Assembly (NCBI RefSeq): GCF_002304005.1
Contig: NZ_MRCQ01000001.1
Coordinates: 62,001-126,000, forward strand
Source: Flavobacterium sp. ACN6
GTDB taxonomy: Bacteria > Bacteroidota > Bacteroidia > Flavobacteriales > Flavobacteriaceae
DNA: 64,000 nucleotides
Reading direction: 5' to 3'
A program made the translations under genes and the position numbers. Below the pieces are notes generated by a model. It worked only from the letters and a program-made list of their open reading frames with translations, did not search any database and was not told the DNA's origin. Below, one piece after another: positions 1 through 8,854 of this stretch (position 1 is its first letter; the number at the start of each line of letters is the position of its first letter).

Positions 1-2
1 AT

Positions 3-89
3 GCACTCGGACTTCCAATCGAAGATTTTTTTAATGGTCATTTCGAATTATATAAGAAGTTAAAATTTTACAACATACAAGCCATTTGA
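3..89 (+). CDS. C-terminal tail of a gene cut by the window start, possibly an XRE-type HTH protein
   Basis: An open frame enters from the left edge and ends in TGA at 87-89, giving 28 residues that begin ALGLPIEDFF and end NIQAI. The ALGLPIEDFF segment looks like the last helix of an XRE/Cro helix-turn-helix domain, which often reads 'xxALGVPxxxFF' just before its end. A short Lys/Tyr-rich tail follows. This rests on one short motif and the rest of the gene lies outside the window, so the family call is tentative. Confidence 0.4.
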   Translation, partial: ALGLPIEDFFNGHFELYKKLKFYNIQAI

Positions 90-235
90 CAACATTTTGA
101 AAGTTCGTTTTGACCGTGGGGGTTAAGAAAGTTTTCACTATAACCGAGTCATCAACTATAATTTAAATAAAAATATATTTTATATAAAAAGATTGCATAA
201 TAATTAATTCATGGTTTGATTTGTTTGTATGGGGG

Positions 236-274
236 GAAGCCTAACGTCTGATTAACGTTAGGCTTCATTTTTTT
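236..274 (+). terminator. Rho-independent terminator, perfect 11-bp stem
   Basis: GAAGCCTAACG (236-246) pairs perfectly with CGTTAGGCTTC (256-266) around a 9-nt loop and is followed by a T-rich run. The nearest upstream plus-strand gene ends at 89, so it either closes that transcript after a long 3' UTR or ends an unseen small RNA. The rest of 90-358 is AT-rich and shows no gene. Confidence 0.85.
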
Positions 275-358
275 ATTTAACTTTTGATTAATATAATTTA
301 ACGAAGCAAAACCGTTTTTGATAAGCGTATTTTAGCTAATTTTATAAAAAATTATACG

Positions 359-937
359 ATGAAAAATATAGCAATTTTAGTTTGCAGTGCATTATTTATG
401 ATAGCCTCGCAAATTCAGGCACAAACAAGCCATAAACCTAAAACAGAAGTTATGACAAAAGAAAACATTTATCAATTTAAAGTTGAAGATTTATCAGGAG
501 ATACTTTTGATTTTTCAACTTTAAAAGGCAAAAAAATCATGATTGTCAATACAGCTTCAAAATGCGGTTTGACACCTCAGTACAAAGATTTAGAGGCTAT
601 TTACAAAGAATATAAAGATAAAGGTTTTGTAATTGTAGGTTTTCCAGCAAACAATTTTGCTTCTCAGGAACCTGGAACAGCCAAAGAAATTGAGTCTTTC
701 TGCCAGCAGAATTATGGTGTAACTTTCCCAATGATGAACAAAGTTTCGGTTAAAGGAAATGATATGTCTGAAGTTTATAAATTCCTGACTCAGAAATCTA
801 AAAATGGTTTGCAAGATTCTGAAGTAGAATGGAATTTTCAAAAATACTTAATTAATGAAAAAGGAGAATTGGTAAAAGTAATCAAACCAAGAACTTTACC
901 AACAGATCCAGAAGTTATCAATTGGATTAAAAGTTAA
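359..937 (+). CDS. Glutathione peroxidase family thiol peroxidase, exported
   Basis: GPx-fold peroxidase that reduces hydroperoxides with thiols. The protein has 192 residues. Residues 1-22 form a signal peptide ending in QIQAQ, so it probably acts in the periplasm. The peroxidatic cysteine is Cys69 in NTASKCGLTPQ, FPANNF follows at about 95-100, and the active-site Trp lies in EWNFQKYLI. Cys115 in FCQQNYGVTFP sits where thioredoxin-dependent GPx enzymes carry the resolving cysteine, which suggests thioredoxin-type reductant rather than glutathione (inference). The gene stands alone between two strong terminators, so it is probably monocistronic. Confidence 0.93.
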   Translation: MKNIAILVCSALFMIASQIQAQTSHKPKTEVMTKENIYQFKVEDLSGDTFDFSTLKGKKIMIVNTASKCGLTPQYKDLEAIYKEYKDKGFVIVGFPANNFASQEPGTAKEIESFCQQNYGVTFPMMNKVSVKGNDMSEVYKFLTQKSKNGLQDSEVEWNFQKYLINEKGELVKVIKPRTLPTDPEVINWIKS

Positions 938-960
938 CAGCGTAACTATCTAAACCAAAA

Positions 961-1000
961 AATCCTCAAACTTAATTTTAAGTTTGAGGATTTTTTTTTT
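961..1000 (+). terminator. Terminator of the glutathione peroxidase gene
   Basis: A 13-bp stem, 961-973 with 980-992, has CCTCAAACTT in its left arm and a six-base loop, and runs into a tract of about ten T residues. It lies 24 bp after the peroxidase stop codon. Confidence 0.9.
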
Positions 1001-1002
1001 AG

Positions 1003-1112
1003 GTTCAAAGGTTCAAAGGAACAGAGGTTCAAAGGAACAGAGGTTCGGAGCTGCAGAGGTTGATTAAACTTTGCGGACTTTGCGTAAATCTTAGTGCCCT
1101 TGCGGTTAAAAA
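1003..1112. repeat. Short-period 'GGTTCAAAGGAACAGA' and 'CTTTGCGGACTTTGCG' word repeats
   Basis: The segment first repeats the words GGTTCAAAG and GAACAGAG several times, then reads CTTTGCGGACTTTGCG followed by CCTTGCGGTTAAA. It fills the whole space between the peroxidase terminator and the stop codon of the convergent acetyltransferase. The first word family recurs at 12050-12238. No coding potential is seen. Confidence 0.7.
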
Positions 1113-1113
1113 C

Positions 1114-1611
1114 TTATTTCAAAATTAACTGCATAAAAACCAAATCCAGCCAGTGGTCAAACTTATAGCCAACTTCCCGAATTGTTCCTGTTGCTACAAA
1201 GCCAAATCTTTCGTGAAAAGCAATACTTCCTGCATTAGCAGCATCAATTGCACCAATCATAACATGATAGCCTTGCTCTTTGGCCAATCGAATTAATTCT
1301 GTCAAAAGTTTAGAACCAATCCCTTTTCCAATAATATGATCTACTACATAAACCGAATGTTCTACCGTAAATTGATAGCCTATTTTTTCTCGGAACTGTC
1401 CATAACTGCCAAAACCAACTACCTCACCATCTAGATCGGCTACTACAATCGGAAGGTTTTTAGCTGTTTTATCTTCAAACCATTTTTTCTGAACTTCTAA
1501 TGTCTGAATTTCATAGCTGTAATTCGCCGTTGTGTGTAAAATAGAATGGTTGACGATTTCTAATATTTTTTGCAAATCATCTGCGACTGCTGGCCTTAAA
1601 ACGATGTTCAT
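1114..1611 (-). CDS. GNAT family N-acetyltransferase, phosphinothricin acetyltransferase-like
   Basis: Transfers acetyl from acetyl-CoA to an amine; the substrate is unknown. The 165 residues form one GNAT domain of normal length. FTVEHSVYVVDHIIGKGIGSKLL holds the acetyl-CoA pyrophosphate loop (GKGIGS), and AFHERFGFVATGT is the C-terminal motif typical of the Pat/Bar/MddA subgroup, whose members acetylate methionine sulfoximine or phosphinothricin. The gene starts 11 bp after the stop of the thioredoxin-fold gene on the same strand, so the two are probably co-transcribed. The subgroup is recognised from overall pattern; a resistance role is not implied. Confidence 0.85.
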   Translation of the reverse strand: MNIVLRPAVADDLQKILEIVNHSILHTTANYSYEIQTLEVQKKWFEDKTAKNLPIVVADLDGEVVGFGSYGQFREKIGYQFTVEHSVYVVDHIIGKGIGSKLLTELIRLAKEQGYHVMIGAIDAANAGSIAFHERFGFVATGTIREVGYKFDHWLDLVFMQLILK

Positions 1612-1622
1612 ATTTTTTTTGG

Positions 1623-2798
1623 TTATTTTTTGTTTAGTTCTGCTAGAAGAGCGTCTGCGTCTTTAGAATCCCAGCCCATTTCTTTTGCAACAGCTTTGGC
1701 TTCTTTGGCAAATTCTAAAGCTTTCTTTTTATCTTTTATTTTATGATAAAGTTTCGCTTGAAGTAAATTACCATCATAAGAATCATTTAATTCTAAAGAA
1801 TGATTAACCCAGAAAATCGCCTTCTTCAAACTTTCAGTATCGTTAATATGTTTTAAATATGTATTTCCAATTTCTTTTAGAAAACTGGCATCATTCCAAA
1901 CTAATTTTTGAGTATCTTCAAGTGTAACTTTTTTATAAAAATCCCATTTCTCTGTTCTTTCCGCCAAAGTTAAATCATATTTAAAAACCAGCGAATCAGT
2001 TTTTTGCAATCGAATCGATTTGGCAACTTCTCTTTGTTTGTAATAGTTTATAGTGTCTAAATTATCAACCAACGGACGAAGTAGTTCATTTACAATACTT
2101 TCAATTTTACGATCCACACGATTTTGAGAAGCTACAGTGGCAAATTCTTTTTGATGATTTAAAACATACTGAAATTCTCTCGATTTTATATCTGTAACAC
2201 CATTTGCAATAACGCGCCAATTTAACTCGCTCACCAATTGTGTATCAGATTGTGTATTAAGATACGTATGAGTTGCTGGAGACAATTCGGTTCTATCTTT
2301 TCCTTTTTTTAAGGTATTTAAATAGGTAAAGAACTTATCAGAATTACTCGGATCTGCCATAAATTCCTTTTCTAAATAAGGCAATTGCATTTTTGGGTTC
2401 AAAGCATAACGAAGCTCATTTAGAAATTCTGCCTTTTTCATTTCGCCCTTTAAAGCATAAATCAGAGTTTCATTGGCATCTAAAAATAAAAAAGTAGGAA
2501 GCGATTTGGTGTTGAATTTATTCTTTAAAGCAATTCCTTCTTCTTTTTCAATGTTTTTATAGGTGCAGACATAATTTTTGTTCAGAAAATCAATAACTGC
2601 AGGATCACTTAAAACTTCTGTTTTCATTAAATTACAATGCGGACACCAATCGGCATAAAGCATTATAAAAAGAGGTTTTCCTTCTTTTTTAGCATTTTCC
2701 AAAGCCGTTTTATACGTAACATCAACGGGAACAAATTTATTTTGAGAATTTACGGCTTGAAAAGTAACAGCAAAAAAAAGTATAAGTAAGAAACGCAT
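1623..2798 (-). CDS. Exported thioredoxin-fold protein with C-terminal helical extension
   Basis: Protein of 391 residues. Residues 1-18 are a signal peptide. A thioredoxin domain occupies about 20-130, with the redox motif WCPHC near residue 51 and the cis-proline segment KSLPTFLF near 100. The remaining 260 residues are helical and charged with a TPR-like end, as in the 'thioredoxin family protein / DUF255-like' proteins of Bacteroidota. A CPHC dithiol suggests an oxidant or isomerase role in periplasmic disulfide handling rather than a general reductase (inference). It is transcribed away from menD across a 177-bp divergent spacer, and the GNAT gene follows closely. Confidence 0.85.
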   Translation of the reverse strand: MRFLLILFFAVTFQAVNSQNKFVPVDVTYKTALENAKKEGKPLFIMLYADWCPHCNLMKTEVLSDPAVIDFLNKNYVCTYKNIEKEEGIALKNKFNTKSLPTFLFLDANETLIYALKGEMKKAEFLNELRYALNPKMQLPYLEKEFMADPSNSDKFFTYLNTLKKGKDRTELSPATHTYLNTQSDTQLVSELNWRVIANGVTDIKSREFQYVLNHQKEFATVASQNRVDRKIESIVNELLRPLVDNLDTINYYKQREVAKSIRLQKTDSLVFKYDLTLAERTEKWDFYKKVTLEDTQKLVWNDASFLKEIGNTYLKHINDTESLKKAIFWVNHSLELNDSYDGNLLQAKLYHKIKDKKKALEFAKEAKAVAKEMGWDSKDADALLAELNKK

Positions 2799-2975
2799 AG
2801 TATGTCTGGCTTTTATTAATTATTCGATTTTACAAATATATTTCCTTTTTCGAGAAAGAGACTTAATATATTCCTAATTATAATTTAAATCAACTGCGAA
2901 GTTTGTAACTTTGTAAGCAAGATGAAGAAAAATCAAATTGAGGATTTTCTTTAAAAAAAGTAATACGCGATCAGA

Positions 2976-4637
2976 ATGATTTACCCCAAAATTGCGCTTG
3001 CACAAAGCATTATCGAAATTTTATCTGCCAAAGGCATTATTAATATTATAATTTCTCCCGGATCAAGAAACGCACCATTAACGATTGGTTTTGCTCAAAA
3101 TCCTAATTTTAAATGTTACAGTATAGCAGACGAACGCTGCGCTGCTTTTTTTGCTTTAGGAATAGCACAACAAACCAAACAGCCAACAGCGGTTGTTTGT
3201 ACTTCTGGATCTGCTTTATTAAACTACTATCCCGCTTTTGCGGAAGCATTCTACAGCCAGATTCCTTTAATTGTAATCTCTGCAGATCGTCCGCAGAGTA
3301 AAATTGATATTGGTGACGGACAAACGATTCGCCAGGAAAATGTTTTTCTTAATCATTCTGTTTTTAATGCAAATCTAACAGAAGAAGCTTCAGAAGAAAA
3401 TGATTTGAAAATCAATCTCGCGATAGAAACTGCTATACAGAAAAAAGGACCAGTTCATATCAATGCACCTTTTGAAGAGCCCTTATATGAAACTACAGAA
3501 GTACTTTCTGTACATCCAAAAATTACAAATTCGAAGCCAGAAAATAACGTAAGTACGATTGAAAATAGTGCCCAATTTGCATCCGTTTGGAACAATGCCA
3601 AGCGAAAATTAATCTTAGTTGGTGTAAATGACGCAAACGTTTTGGATCAAGCAGTAATAGAAAATTTAGCTTCAGATCCATCAGTTGTAGTACTTACAGA
3701 AACTACTTCGAACCTGCATCATCCAACTTTCATTAATAGTATTGATACTTTAATTACACCATTTGATGATTCTGATTTTAAAGAATTTAACCCAGAAGTT
3801 TTAGTGACTTTTGGCGGCATGGTGGTTTCAAAAAGAATCAAAGGATTTTTACGAAAGTATAAACCGCAGCATCATTGGCATATTGATACTTTACGTGCTT
3901 ATGACACCTTTGGAGCGTTGACTAAACATTTTGAAATGTATCCCAATGACTTTTTCAAAGATTTGCTCTCCAAAACATCTTTTGCAGTAAGTGACTATTT
4001 TAGAGATATAGATGCTATTTATAAAATTAGATTAGTAAAAAGACAAGAATATTTAGAACAAATTAATTTTTCAGACTTTAAAGTTTTCGAGAAAGTAATT
4101 GGATCGCTTCCAAAAAACAGCATTCTTCAGATAAGTAATAGTTCTGCCATTCGTTATGCTCAATTAATTGATATTGACAAATCAATCGAAGTTTTCTGCA
4201 ACCGCGGTACAAGCGGTATCGACGGAAGTACGTCAACAGCAGTTGGAGCATCGGTTGGGAATGATAGACAGACTGTATTTATTACCGGAGACATTAGTTT
4301 TTTATATGACAGCAATGCCTTATGGAATTCTTATATCCCGAAAAATTTTAAAATAATATTGGTTAATAATGGAGGAGGAGGAATTTTCAGGATTCTGCCA
4401 GGACATGAAGAAAAGCCTGTTTTCAATACGTATTTCGAAACATCTCACCATTTAACTGCTGAACATTTAGCTAAAATGTATCATTGCAATTACTTTACCG
4501 CCAATGACTCGGAATCATTAAATAAAAGTTTAGAATTACTTTACAATACAAATGAGGCGCCTGGAATATTGGAAATCTTTACGCCGACAGCAGAAAATGA
4601 TGTTATTTTAAAGCAATACTTCAAAAAATTGATTTAA
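2976..4637 (+). CDS. menD: 2-succinyl-5-enolpyruvyl-6-hydroxy-3-cyclohexene-1-carboxylate synthase (MenD)
   Basis: Thiamine-diphosphate enzyme that joins isochorismate and 2-oxoglutarate, the first committed step of menaquinone synthesis. The 553 residues match the family's usual length. Recognised segments are PGSRNAPLTIGF near residue 29 at the N-terminal active-site domain, CTSGSALLNYYPAFAEA near 78, and the C-terminal ThDP domain with RGTSGIDGSTSTAVGAS and GDISFLYDSNALWN (the GDx..N metal/ThDP motif). ATG at 2976 gives the full N-terminus. Its pathway partners menB, menA and menC follow on the same strand within 9 kb; menF, menE and menH are not in the window. Confidence 0.97.
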   Translation: MIYPKIALAQSIIEILSAKGIINIIISPGSRNAPLTIGFAQNPNFKCYSIADERCAAFFALGIAQQTKQPTAVVCTSGSALLNYYPAFAEAFYSQIPLIVISADRPQSKIDIGDGQTIRQENVFLNHSVFNANLTEEASEENDLKINLAIETAIQKKGPVHINAPFEEPLYETTEVLSVHPKITNSKPENNVSTIENSAQFASVWNNAKRKLILVGVNDANVLDQAVIENLASDPSVVVLTETTSNLHHPTFINSIDTLITPFDDSDFKEFNPEVLVTFGGMVVSKRIKGFLRKYKPQHHWHIDTLRAYDTFGALTKHFEMYPNDFFKDLLSKTSFAVSDYFRDIDAIYKIRLVKRQEYLEQINFSDFKVFEKVIGSLPKNSILQISNSSAIRYAQLIDIDKSIEVFCNRGTSGIDGSTSTAVGASVGNDRQTVFITGDISFLYDSNALWNSYIPKNFKIILVNNGGGGIFRILPGHEEKPVFNTYFETSHHLTAEHLAKMYHCNYFTANDSESLNKSLELLYNTNEAPGILEIFTPTAENDVILKQYFKKLI

Positions 4638-4727
4638 TTATTGTAAGTTAATTTTTGTTAAAAATTAGTTTTATTTCATAATAGTTTTTAGTTTTGGTTT
4701 TATAAATAATAACCAATACATAACATT

Positions 4728-5069
4728 ATGAGCAAAAGAGAAGAATTAATTTTGAAGTATGCTTCAGATTTAAAAGAAAAATGCGGAGTAACTCCAAATA
4801 TGGATTTATTGACTAAAGTAACAATTGGCTGTGGACCATCCATTTACAATGATGATGCTTCGACAGTGGCAGGCAGCCAGCAGTCTGAATTAGATACAGT
4901 TAAAAATAATTTTTTAATTAAAAAATTAGGATTAGCAGACAGCCCAGCATTATTGGAAGCTATTCATTCTGTATTAGAAAAATACGGAAAATCGAACAAA
5001 CACAAATATAGAGCAGTTGTGTATTATTTATTGACAGTACACTTTAAAAAAGAAAGTGTTTACAAATAG
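4728..5069 (+). CDS. DUF2853 family protein
   Basis: Small soluble protein of 113 residues that reads as one DUF2853 domain. It opens MSKREELILKYASDLKEK and contains the conserved cysteines in KCGVTPN and IGCGPSIY, then the KNNFLIKKLGL helix. No catalytic role is established for this family. It starts 91 bp after menD and is closed by its own hairpin, so co-transcription with menD is possible but unproven. Confidence 0.85.
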   Translation: MSKREELILKYASDLKEKCGVTPNMDLLTKVTIGCGPSIYNDDASTVAGSQQSELDTVKNNFLIKKLGLADSPALLEAIHSVLEKYGKSNKHKYRAVVYYLLTVHFKKESVYK

Positions 5070-5087
5070 TCATTTAAAGTCAAAATG

Positions 5088-5118
5088 AAAGCGTCTTATT
5101 AAGGGCGCTTTTTGTTTT
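5088..5118 (+). terminator. Terminator after the DUF2853 gene
   Basis: AAAGCGTC (5088-5095) pairs with GGCGCTTT (5104-5111), with one G-T pair, and is followed by a T-rich tail. It lies just after the DUF2853 stop. Confidence 0.75.
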
Positions 5119-5215
5119 TAGTATTTTATCTCAAACATTTTCTATTTCCATTTTCAAACTTCGTACCTTTGCAACTCATAAACTTAGTTGCTTATCAACT
5201 TAGAACGTTAGAAAA

Positions 5216-6067
5216 ATGCTTGAAATAGGAAAATACAATACACTTACTATATTACGTGATACCAAAGTTGGTTTATTTTTAGGAGATCCTGAAAATGATC
5301 CAGATGGAATTCACGATGTTTTACTGCCAAATAAATATGTTCCAAAAGAATTTGAAATCGGAGAAGAATTAATCGTTTTCGTTTATCTGGATCATGAACA
5401 ACGACCTGTATCCACGACTTTAGTTCCCTATATTTTATTGAACGAATTTGCTCTTTTGAGAGTAAACTATATCAATAATGTGGGCGCTTTTATGGATTGG
5501 GGAATGGAAAAAGATATTCTTGTTCCGTTTAAAGAACAAGCACGTCCGATGGAAAAAGGAAAGCGTTATTTGGTTTATTTATATATGGATAAGCAAACCA
5601 ATCGTTTGGTAGCATCTAGTAAAACAAACCAATTCTTGAATAATGACCAGTTAACGGTTGAAAAAGGGGAAGAAGTAGATTTAATTGTTTCTCATATTAC
5701 AGATATGGGGATTAATGTAATTATAAACGAGCAGCATAAAGGTCTTTTATACAAAGACGAAGTTTATGATGATTCTATTAGAACTGGCGACAGAATGCGC
5801 GGTTACATTAAAAATATCCGACCTGACAATAAAATTGATGTTGCCTTACAAGTACAAGGCGCTGAAAGTATAGAACCAAATGCAGAAAAGGTTTTAAGTG
5901 AATTAAGAGCCAGCAGAGGTTTTCTTCGTTTAAACGACGATTCGCATCCAGAAGACATTAAAACGGTTTTAAAGATGAGTAAAAAATCGTTTAAAAAAGC
6001 AATTGGTTCTTTATACAAAGAGAAACTAATTGAAATTAAGGAAGATGGAATTTATCTTGTAAACTAA
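5216..6067 (+). CDS. S1-like RNA-binding protein of the CvfB/YitL family
   Basis: Protein of 283 residues with three consecutive S1-like OB folds (about 1-60, 65-130, 140-210) and a C-terminal winged helix (about 225-283, with VLKMSKKSFKKAIGSLYKEKLIEI). This is the layout of CvfB from Gram-positive bacteria, an RNA-binding regulator; the role here is inferred only from family. A TACCTTTG word about 45 bp upstream resembles a Bacteroidota -7 box, but no -33 box at normal spacing was found. The gene stands between menD/DUF2853 and menB on the same strand. Confidence 0.88.
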   Translation: MLEIGKYNTLTILRDTKVGLFLGDPENDPDGIHDVLLPNKYVPKEFEIGEELIVFVYLDHEQRPVSTTLVPYILLNEFALLRVNYINNVGAFMDWGMEKDILVPFKEQARPMEKGKRYLVYLYMDKQTNRLVASSKTNQFLNNDQLTVEKGEEVDLIVSHITDMGINVIINEQHKGLLYKDEVYDDSIRTGDRMRGYIKNIRPDNKIDVALQVQGAESIEPNAEKVLSELRASRGFLRLNDDSHPEDIKTVLKMSKKSFKKAIGSLYKEKLIEIKEDGIYLVN

Positions 6068-6205
6068 AGAGTTTTTAAAATTCCAATTTTAAAATTCCAA
6101 ATTCCAATGTAGGATTTTATAATTTAGATTTTAAGTACAATCCTAAAATATTGGAATTTGGAATTTAAAAAATATTGGAATTTAAAGTTAAAATTTGGAA
6201 TTTTA
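6068..6205. repeat. Imperfect 'TTGGAATTT' word repeat
   Basis: About 135 bp built from AAATTCCAA / TTGGAATTT words on both strands, including AAATTCCAAATTCCAA near the left end and TTGGAATTTGGAATTT near the right. The two orientations make a loose inverted repeat. The same words recur at about 41652-41685. No coding potential is seen. Confidence 0.7.
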
Positions 6206-6222
6206 AAAATAAATATAACACA

Positions 6223-6259
6223 AAAGGCTGCTCAATTAGAGCAGCCTTTCGCTTTTTAT
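6223..6259 (+). terminator. Terminator downstream of the CvfB-like gene
   Basis: AAAGGCTGCTC (6223-6233) pairs perfectly with GAGCAGCCTTT (6239-6249) around a 5-nt loop and is followed by CGCTTTTTATT. It is separated from the upstream stop codon by the word repeat. Confidence 0.85.
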
Positions 6260-6909
6260 TCTAGTTTTAAAAAAAATTGTAATTAAAAAAAAACAGAAAT
6301 AAAATAATTCGAATCCATCTCAGAATAATGGCTTTAAAAATTTTAGAAATTACTCCATTGATGGTATGTCTTTTAAACAATTGATGCAAATATCTTAAAA
6401 GCAAAAAGAGAATTTCACGGCTTAATCCATTGGTTTATAAATAACTTTTAGAAAGTGTGAATTAGTACTTTTTCGTCTTTTTCGTTATCATTCATATACT
6501 AATTATAGATACAATTCTAACATTTAACCTTAGGTGTTACTTTTTTCTTTTCGAAGTTTCGACAAACACATAAATCATTTGCTCATTAATTGGTCTGTTA
6601 CTAAAAACCGTAAAAAAATGAGCGACAAATTTTTTAAATTTTCTCAAAAAAATCATTTTTTAGGTTAATAAATCAGTGAAAGAAAATCAATCTAAAATCA
6701 TTGAAACAAAATGTATCTCATTGATTTCTAGGGTGTAAAATTAATTATTATTTTTCTAAACTAATGTTAAAAAATGTTATTTTTTGGACGCATGACCCAA
6801 TTGTTAACATTGAGCGTAATTTTCGTTAAGACTTAACCCGAATTGAGTAGGTAAAATTATAAAAATGCCTTATTTTTACCCTATAATTGTTTAAATAAAA
6901 TAAATCAAA
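6260..6909. other. 650-bp AT-rich spacer upstream of menB, no gene recognised
   Basis: No frame on either strand reads as a convincing protein; the longest start-to-stop frames are a few tens of codons. The spacer is very AT-rich and presumably holds the menB promoter. I could not identify a complete TTG / TAnnTTTG pair, a riboswitch or a tRNA-like fold. It is one of the longest unexplained spacers in the window. Confidence 0.5.
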
Positions 6910-7743
6910 ATGGATTGGATTACAGCCAGAGAGTTTGAAGATATAACCTATAAAAAATGTAATGGAGTAGCAAGAATCGCTTTTAACAGACCAAATGTTA
7001 GAAATGCATTCCGTCCTAAAACGACTTCAGAATTATACCAGGCCTTTTATGATGCGCAGGAAGATACTTCAATTGGAGTAGTTTTACTTTCTGCAGAAGG
7101 ACCTTCGACAAAAGACGGCGTTTATTCTTTTTGCAGCGGCGGCGATCAAAATGCGCGCGGGCATCAAGGATATGTTGGAGAAGATGGGCAGCATCGTTTA
7201 AATATTCTTGAAGTACAGCGTTTAATTCGTTTTATGCCAAAAGTAGTAATTGCTGTTGTTCCAGGTTGGGCTGTAGGCGGTGGACATAGTTTACACGTAG
7301 TGTGCGATATGACTCTTGCGAGTAAAGAACATGCCATTTTTAAACAGACAGATGCAGATGTAACAAGCTTTGATGGCGGTTACGGATCAGCTTATTTGGC
7401 TAAAATGGTGGGGCAGAAAAAAGCTCGTGAAATATTCTTTTTAGGTAGAAACTATTCTGCTCAGGAGGCTTTTGAAATGGGAATGGTAAATGCCGTAATT
7501 CCTCATGACGAACTTGAAGATACAGCTTACGAATGGGCTCAGGAAATCCTTCAAAAATCACCAACTTCTATAAAAATGCTGAAATTTGCAATGAACTTAA
7601 CTGACGACGGAATGGTTGGACAGCAAGTTTTTGCTGGAGAAGCAACTCGTCTGGCTTACATGACGGAAGAAGCCAAAGAAGGTAGAAATGCTTTCTTAGA
7701 AAAAAGAAAACCAAATTTCGGTGAAAATAAGTGGTTACCGTAA
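6910..7743 (+). CDS. menB: 1,4-dihydroxy-2-naphthoyl-CoA synthase (MenB)
   Basis: Crotonase-fold enzyme that cyclises O-succinylbenzoyl-CoA to DHNA-CoA in menaquinone synthesis. The 277 residues match the family. Characteristic segments are FCSGGDQNARG near residue 76 (oxyanion hole and substrate loop), PGWAVGGGHSLHVVCDMTLAS near 117, and QTDADVTSFDGGYGSAYLA near 150, with the catalytic Asp/Tyr region typical of MenB rather than other crotonases. The C-terminus KPNFGENKWLP is also MenB-like. menA follows after 118 bp on the same strand. Confidence 0.96.
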   Translation: MDWITAREFEDITYKKCNGVARIAFNRPNVRNAFRPKTTSELYQAFYDAQEDTSIGVVLLSAEGPSTKDGVYSFCSGGDQNARGHQGYVGEDGQHRLNILEVQRLIRFMPKVVIAVVPGWAVGGGHSLHVVCDMTLASKEHAIFKQTDADVTSFDGGYGSAYLAKMVGQKKAREIFFLGRNYSAQEAFEMGMVNAVIPHDELEDTAYEWAQEILQKSPTSIKMLKFAMNLTDDGMVGQQVFAGEATRLAYMTEEAKEGRNAFLEKRKPNFGENKWLP

Positions 7744-7751
7744 ATAATTGT

Positions 7752-7860
7752 AGATTTCTGATTTTAGTCCCGAAGCGTCGGGATAGATTTTTTTAATCTA
7801 TAATTCTTAGTCAGCGCATAATAATCTAAAATCTACACTCTAAAATCTAAAATAACAAAT
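7752..7860. repeat. Composite repeat: TCCCGAAGCGTCGGGA hairpin flanked by AGATTTTA words
   Basis: A 16-bp near-palindrome at 7768-7783 is preceded by GATTTTAG and followed by TAGATTTTTTTAATC, then AATCTAAAATCTA words run up to the menA start. The same order (GATTTTAG, 16-bp core, AGATTTT) is found at 41494-41612. It lies in the menB-menA spacer and may act as a processing or attenuation hairpin (inference). Confidence 0.65.
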
Positions 7861-7861
7861 A

Positions 7862-8824
7862 ATGAAACATTGGATTGAAGCCGCAAGACTGCGCACCTTA
7901 CCTTTATCAGTTTCCGGAATTATAGTTGGAAGTATTTATGCATTATCAAATCCAACAGAAACTATTAATACGCCAACAGAAGTATTCAGCTGGAAAGTAT
8001 TTGGTTTTGCACTTTTAACAACATTAGGATTGCAGGTTTTATCAAATTTTGCAAATGATTACGGCGATGGTGTAAAAGGTACCGATAATGCAGATCGAGT
8101 AGGGCCAATGCGCGCTATTCAGAGCGGTGTTATTACGCCTCAGGCAATGAAAAAAGCGATCATAATTACCTCAATACTGACTCTTTTGTCGGCTATGATA
8201 TTAATTTATTTCGCTTTTGGAAAAGATAATTTCGGATATTCGATCTTTTTTCTACTATTAGGAATTGCTGCAATCGCGTCTGCGATTCGATATACAGTAG
8301 GTAATTCTGCTTATGGCTACAGAGGATTTGGAGATATCTTCGTTTTTGTTTTCTTCGGACTTGTAAGTACATTAGGTGTAAACTTTTTATATGCAAAAGA
8401 AATTGATCCGCTTTTAATTCTTCCAGCAGTTTCAATAGGATTATTGAGCGTTGGAGTTTTAAATTTGAACAATATGCGTGATCAGGAATCAGATAAAAAA
8501 GCAGGTAAAAACACAGTTGTAGTGCAGATTGGCGCAGCAAAAGCAAAGTTTTACCATTATTTTCTAATTGGTACTGCAATGCTTTTGGTCGTTATTTTTG
8601 CCATTTTAAGCGATTATAATTTCGATCAATACCTTTTCTTATTGGCTTTTATTCCTTTGACTAAACATCTAATAACTGTTTACAAGAATCAAAACCCTAA
8701 ATTATTAGATCCAGAATTAAAAAAACTGGCATTAAGCACATTTCTTCTTTCGATACTCCTTACAATTTGTATGATTTCATTGATTTCAGACATTATTGTA
8801 AACTTATTTTTAGGAGGAAGATAA
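7862..8824 (+). CDS. menA: 1,4-dihydroxy-2-naphthoate prenyltransferase (MenA)
   Basis: Integral membrane UbiA-family enzyme that attaches the polyprenyl chain to DHNA to give demethylmenaquinone. The 320 residues contain eight to nine hydrophobic segments. The first aspartate motif is NDYGDGVKGTDN near residue 68 and the second NNMRDQESDKKAGKNTV near 203, as expected for prenyl-diphosphate and magnesium binding. The N-terminal WIEAARLRTLPLSVSG is typical of MenA. A UPF0173 hydrolase gene starts 30 bp downstream, suggesting one transcript. Confidence 0.96.
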   Translation: MKHWIEAARLRTLPLSVSGIIVGSIYALSNPTETINTPTEVFSWKVFGFALLTTLGLQVLSNFANDYGDGVKGTDNADRVGPMRAIQSGVITPQAMKKAIIITSILTLLSAMILIYFAFGKDNFGYSIFFLLLGIAAIASAIRYTVGNSAYGYRGFGDIFVFVFFGLVSTLGVNFLYAKEIDPLLILPAVSIGLLSVGVLNLNNMRDQESDKKAGKNTVVVQIGAAKAKFYHYFLIGTAMLLVVIFAILSDYNFDQYLFLLAFIPLTKHLITVYKNQNPKLLDPELKKLALSTFLLSILLTICMISLISDIIVNLFLGGR

Positions 8825-8854
8825 AAACAAACGTTAAACTTTAAACTTAACAAA

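Noticed and set aside
1003-1112. CRISPR-like array in the word repeat
   Set aside because: Repeat units are only 8-10 bp, imperfect and without spacers of constant length; no cas genes are present.
6618-6668. 16-codon frame MSDKFFKFSQK... in the menB spacer
   Set aside because: It is too short and AT-driven, with no terminator, no repeat of it elsewhere in the window and no promoter pair.
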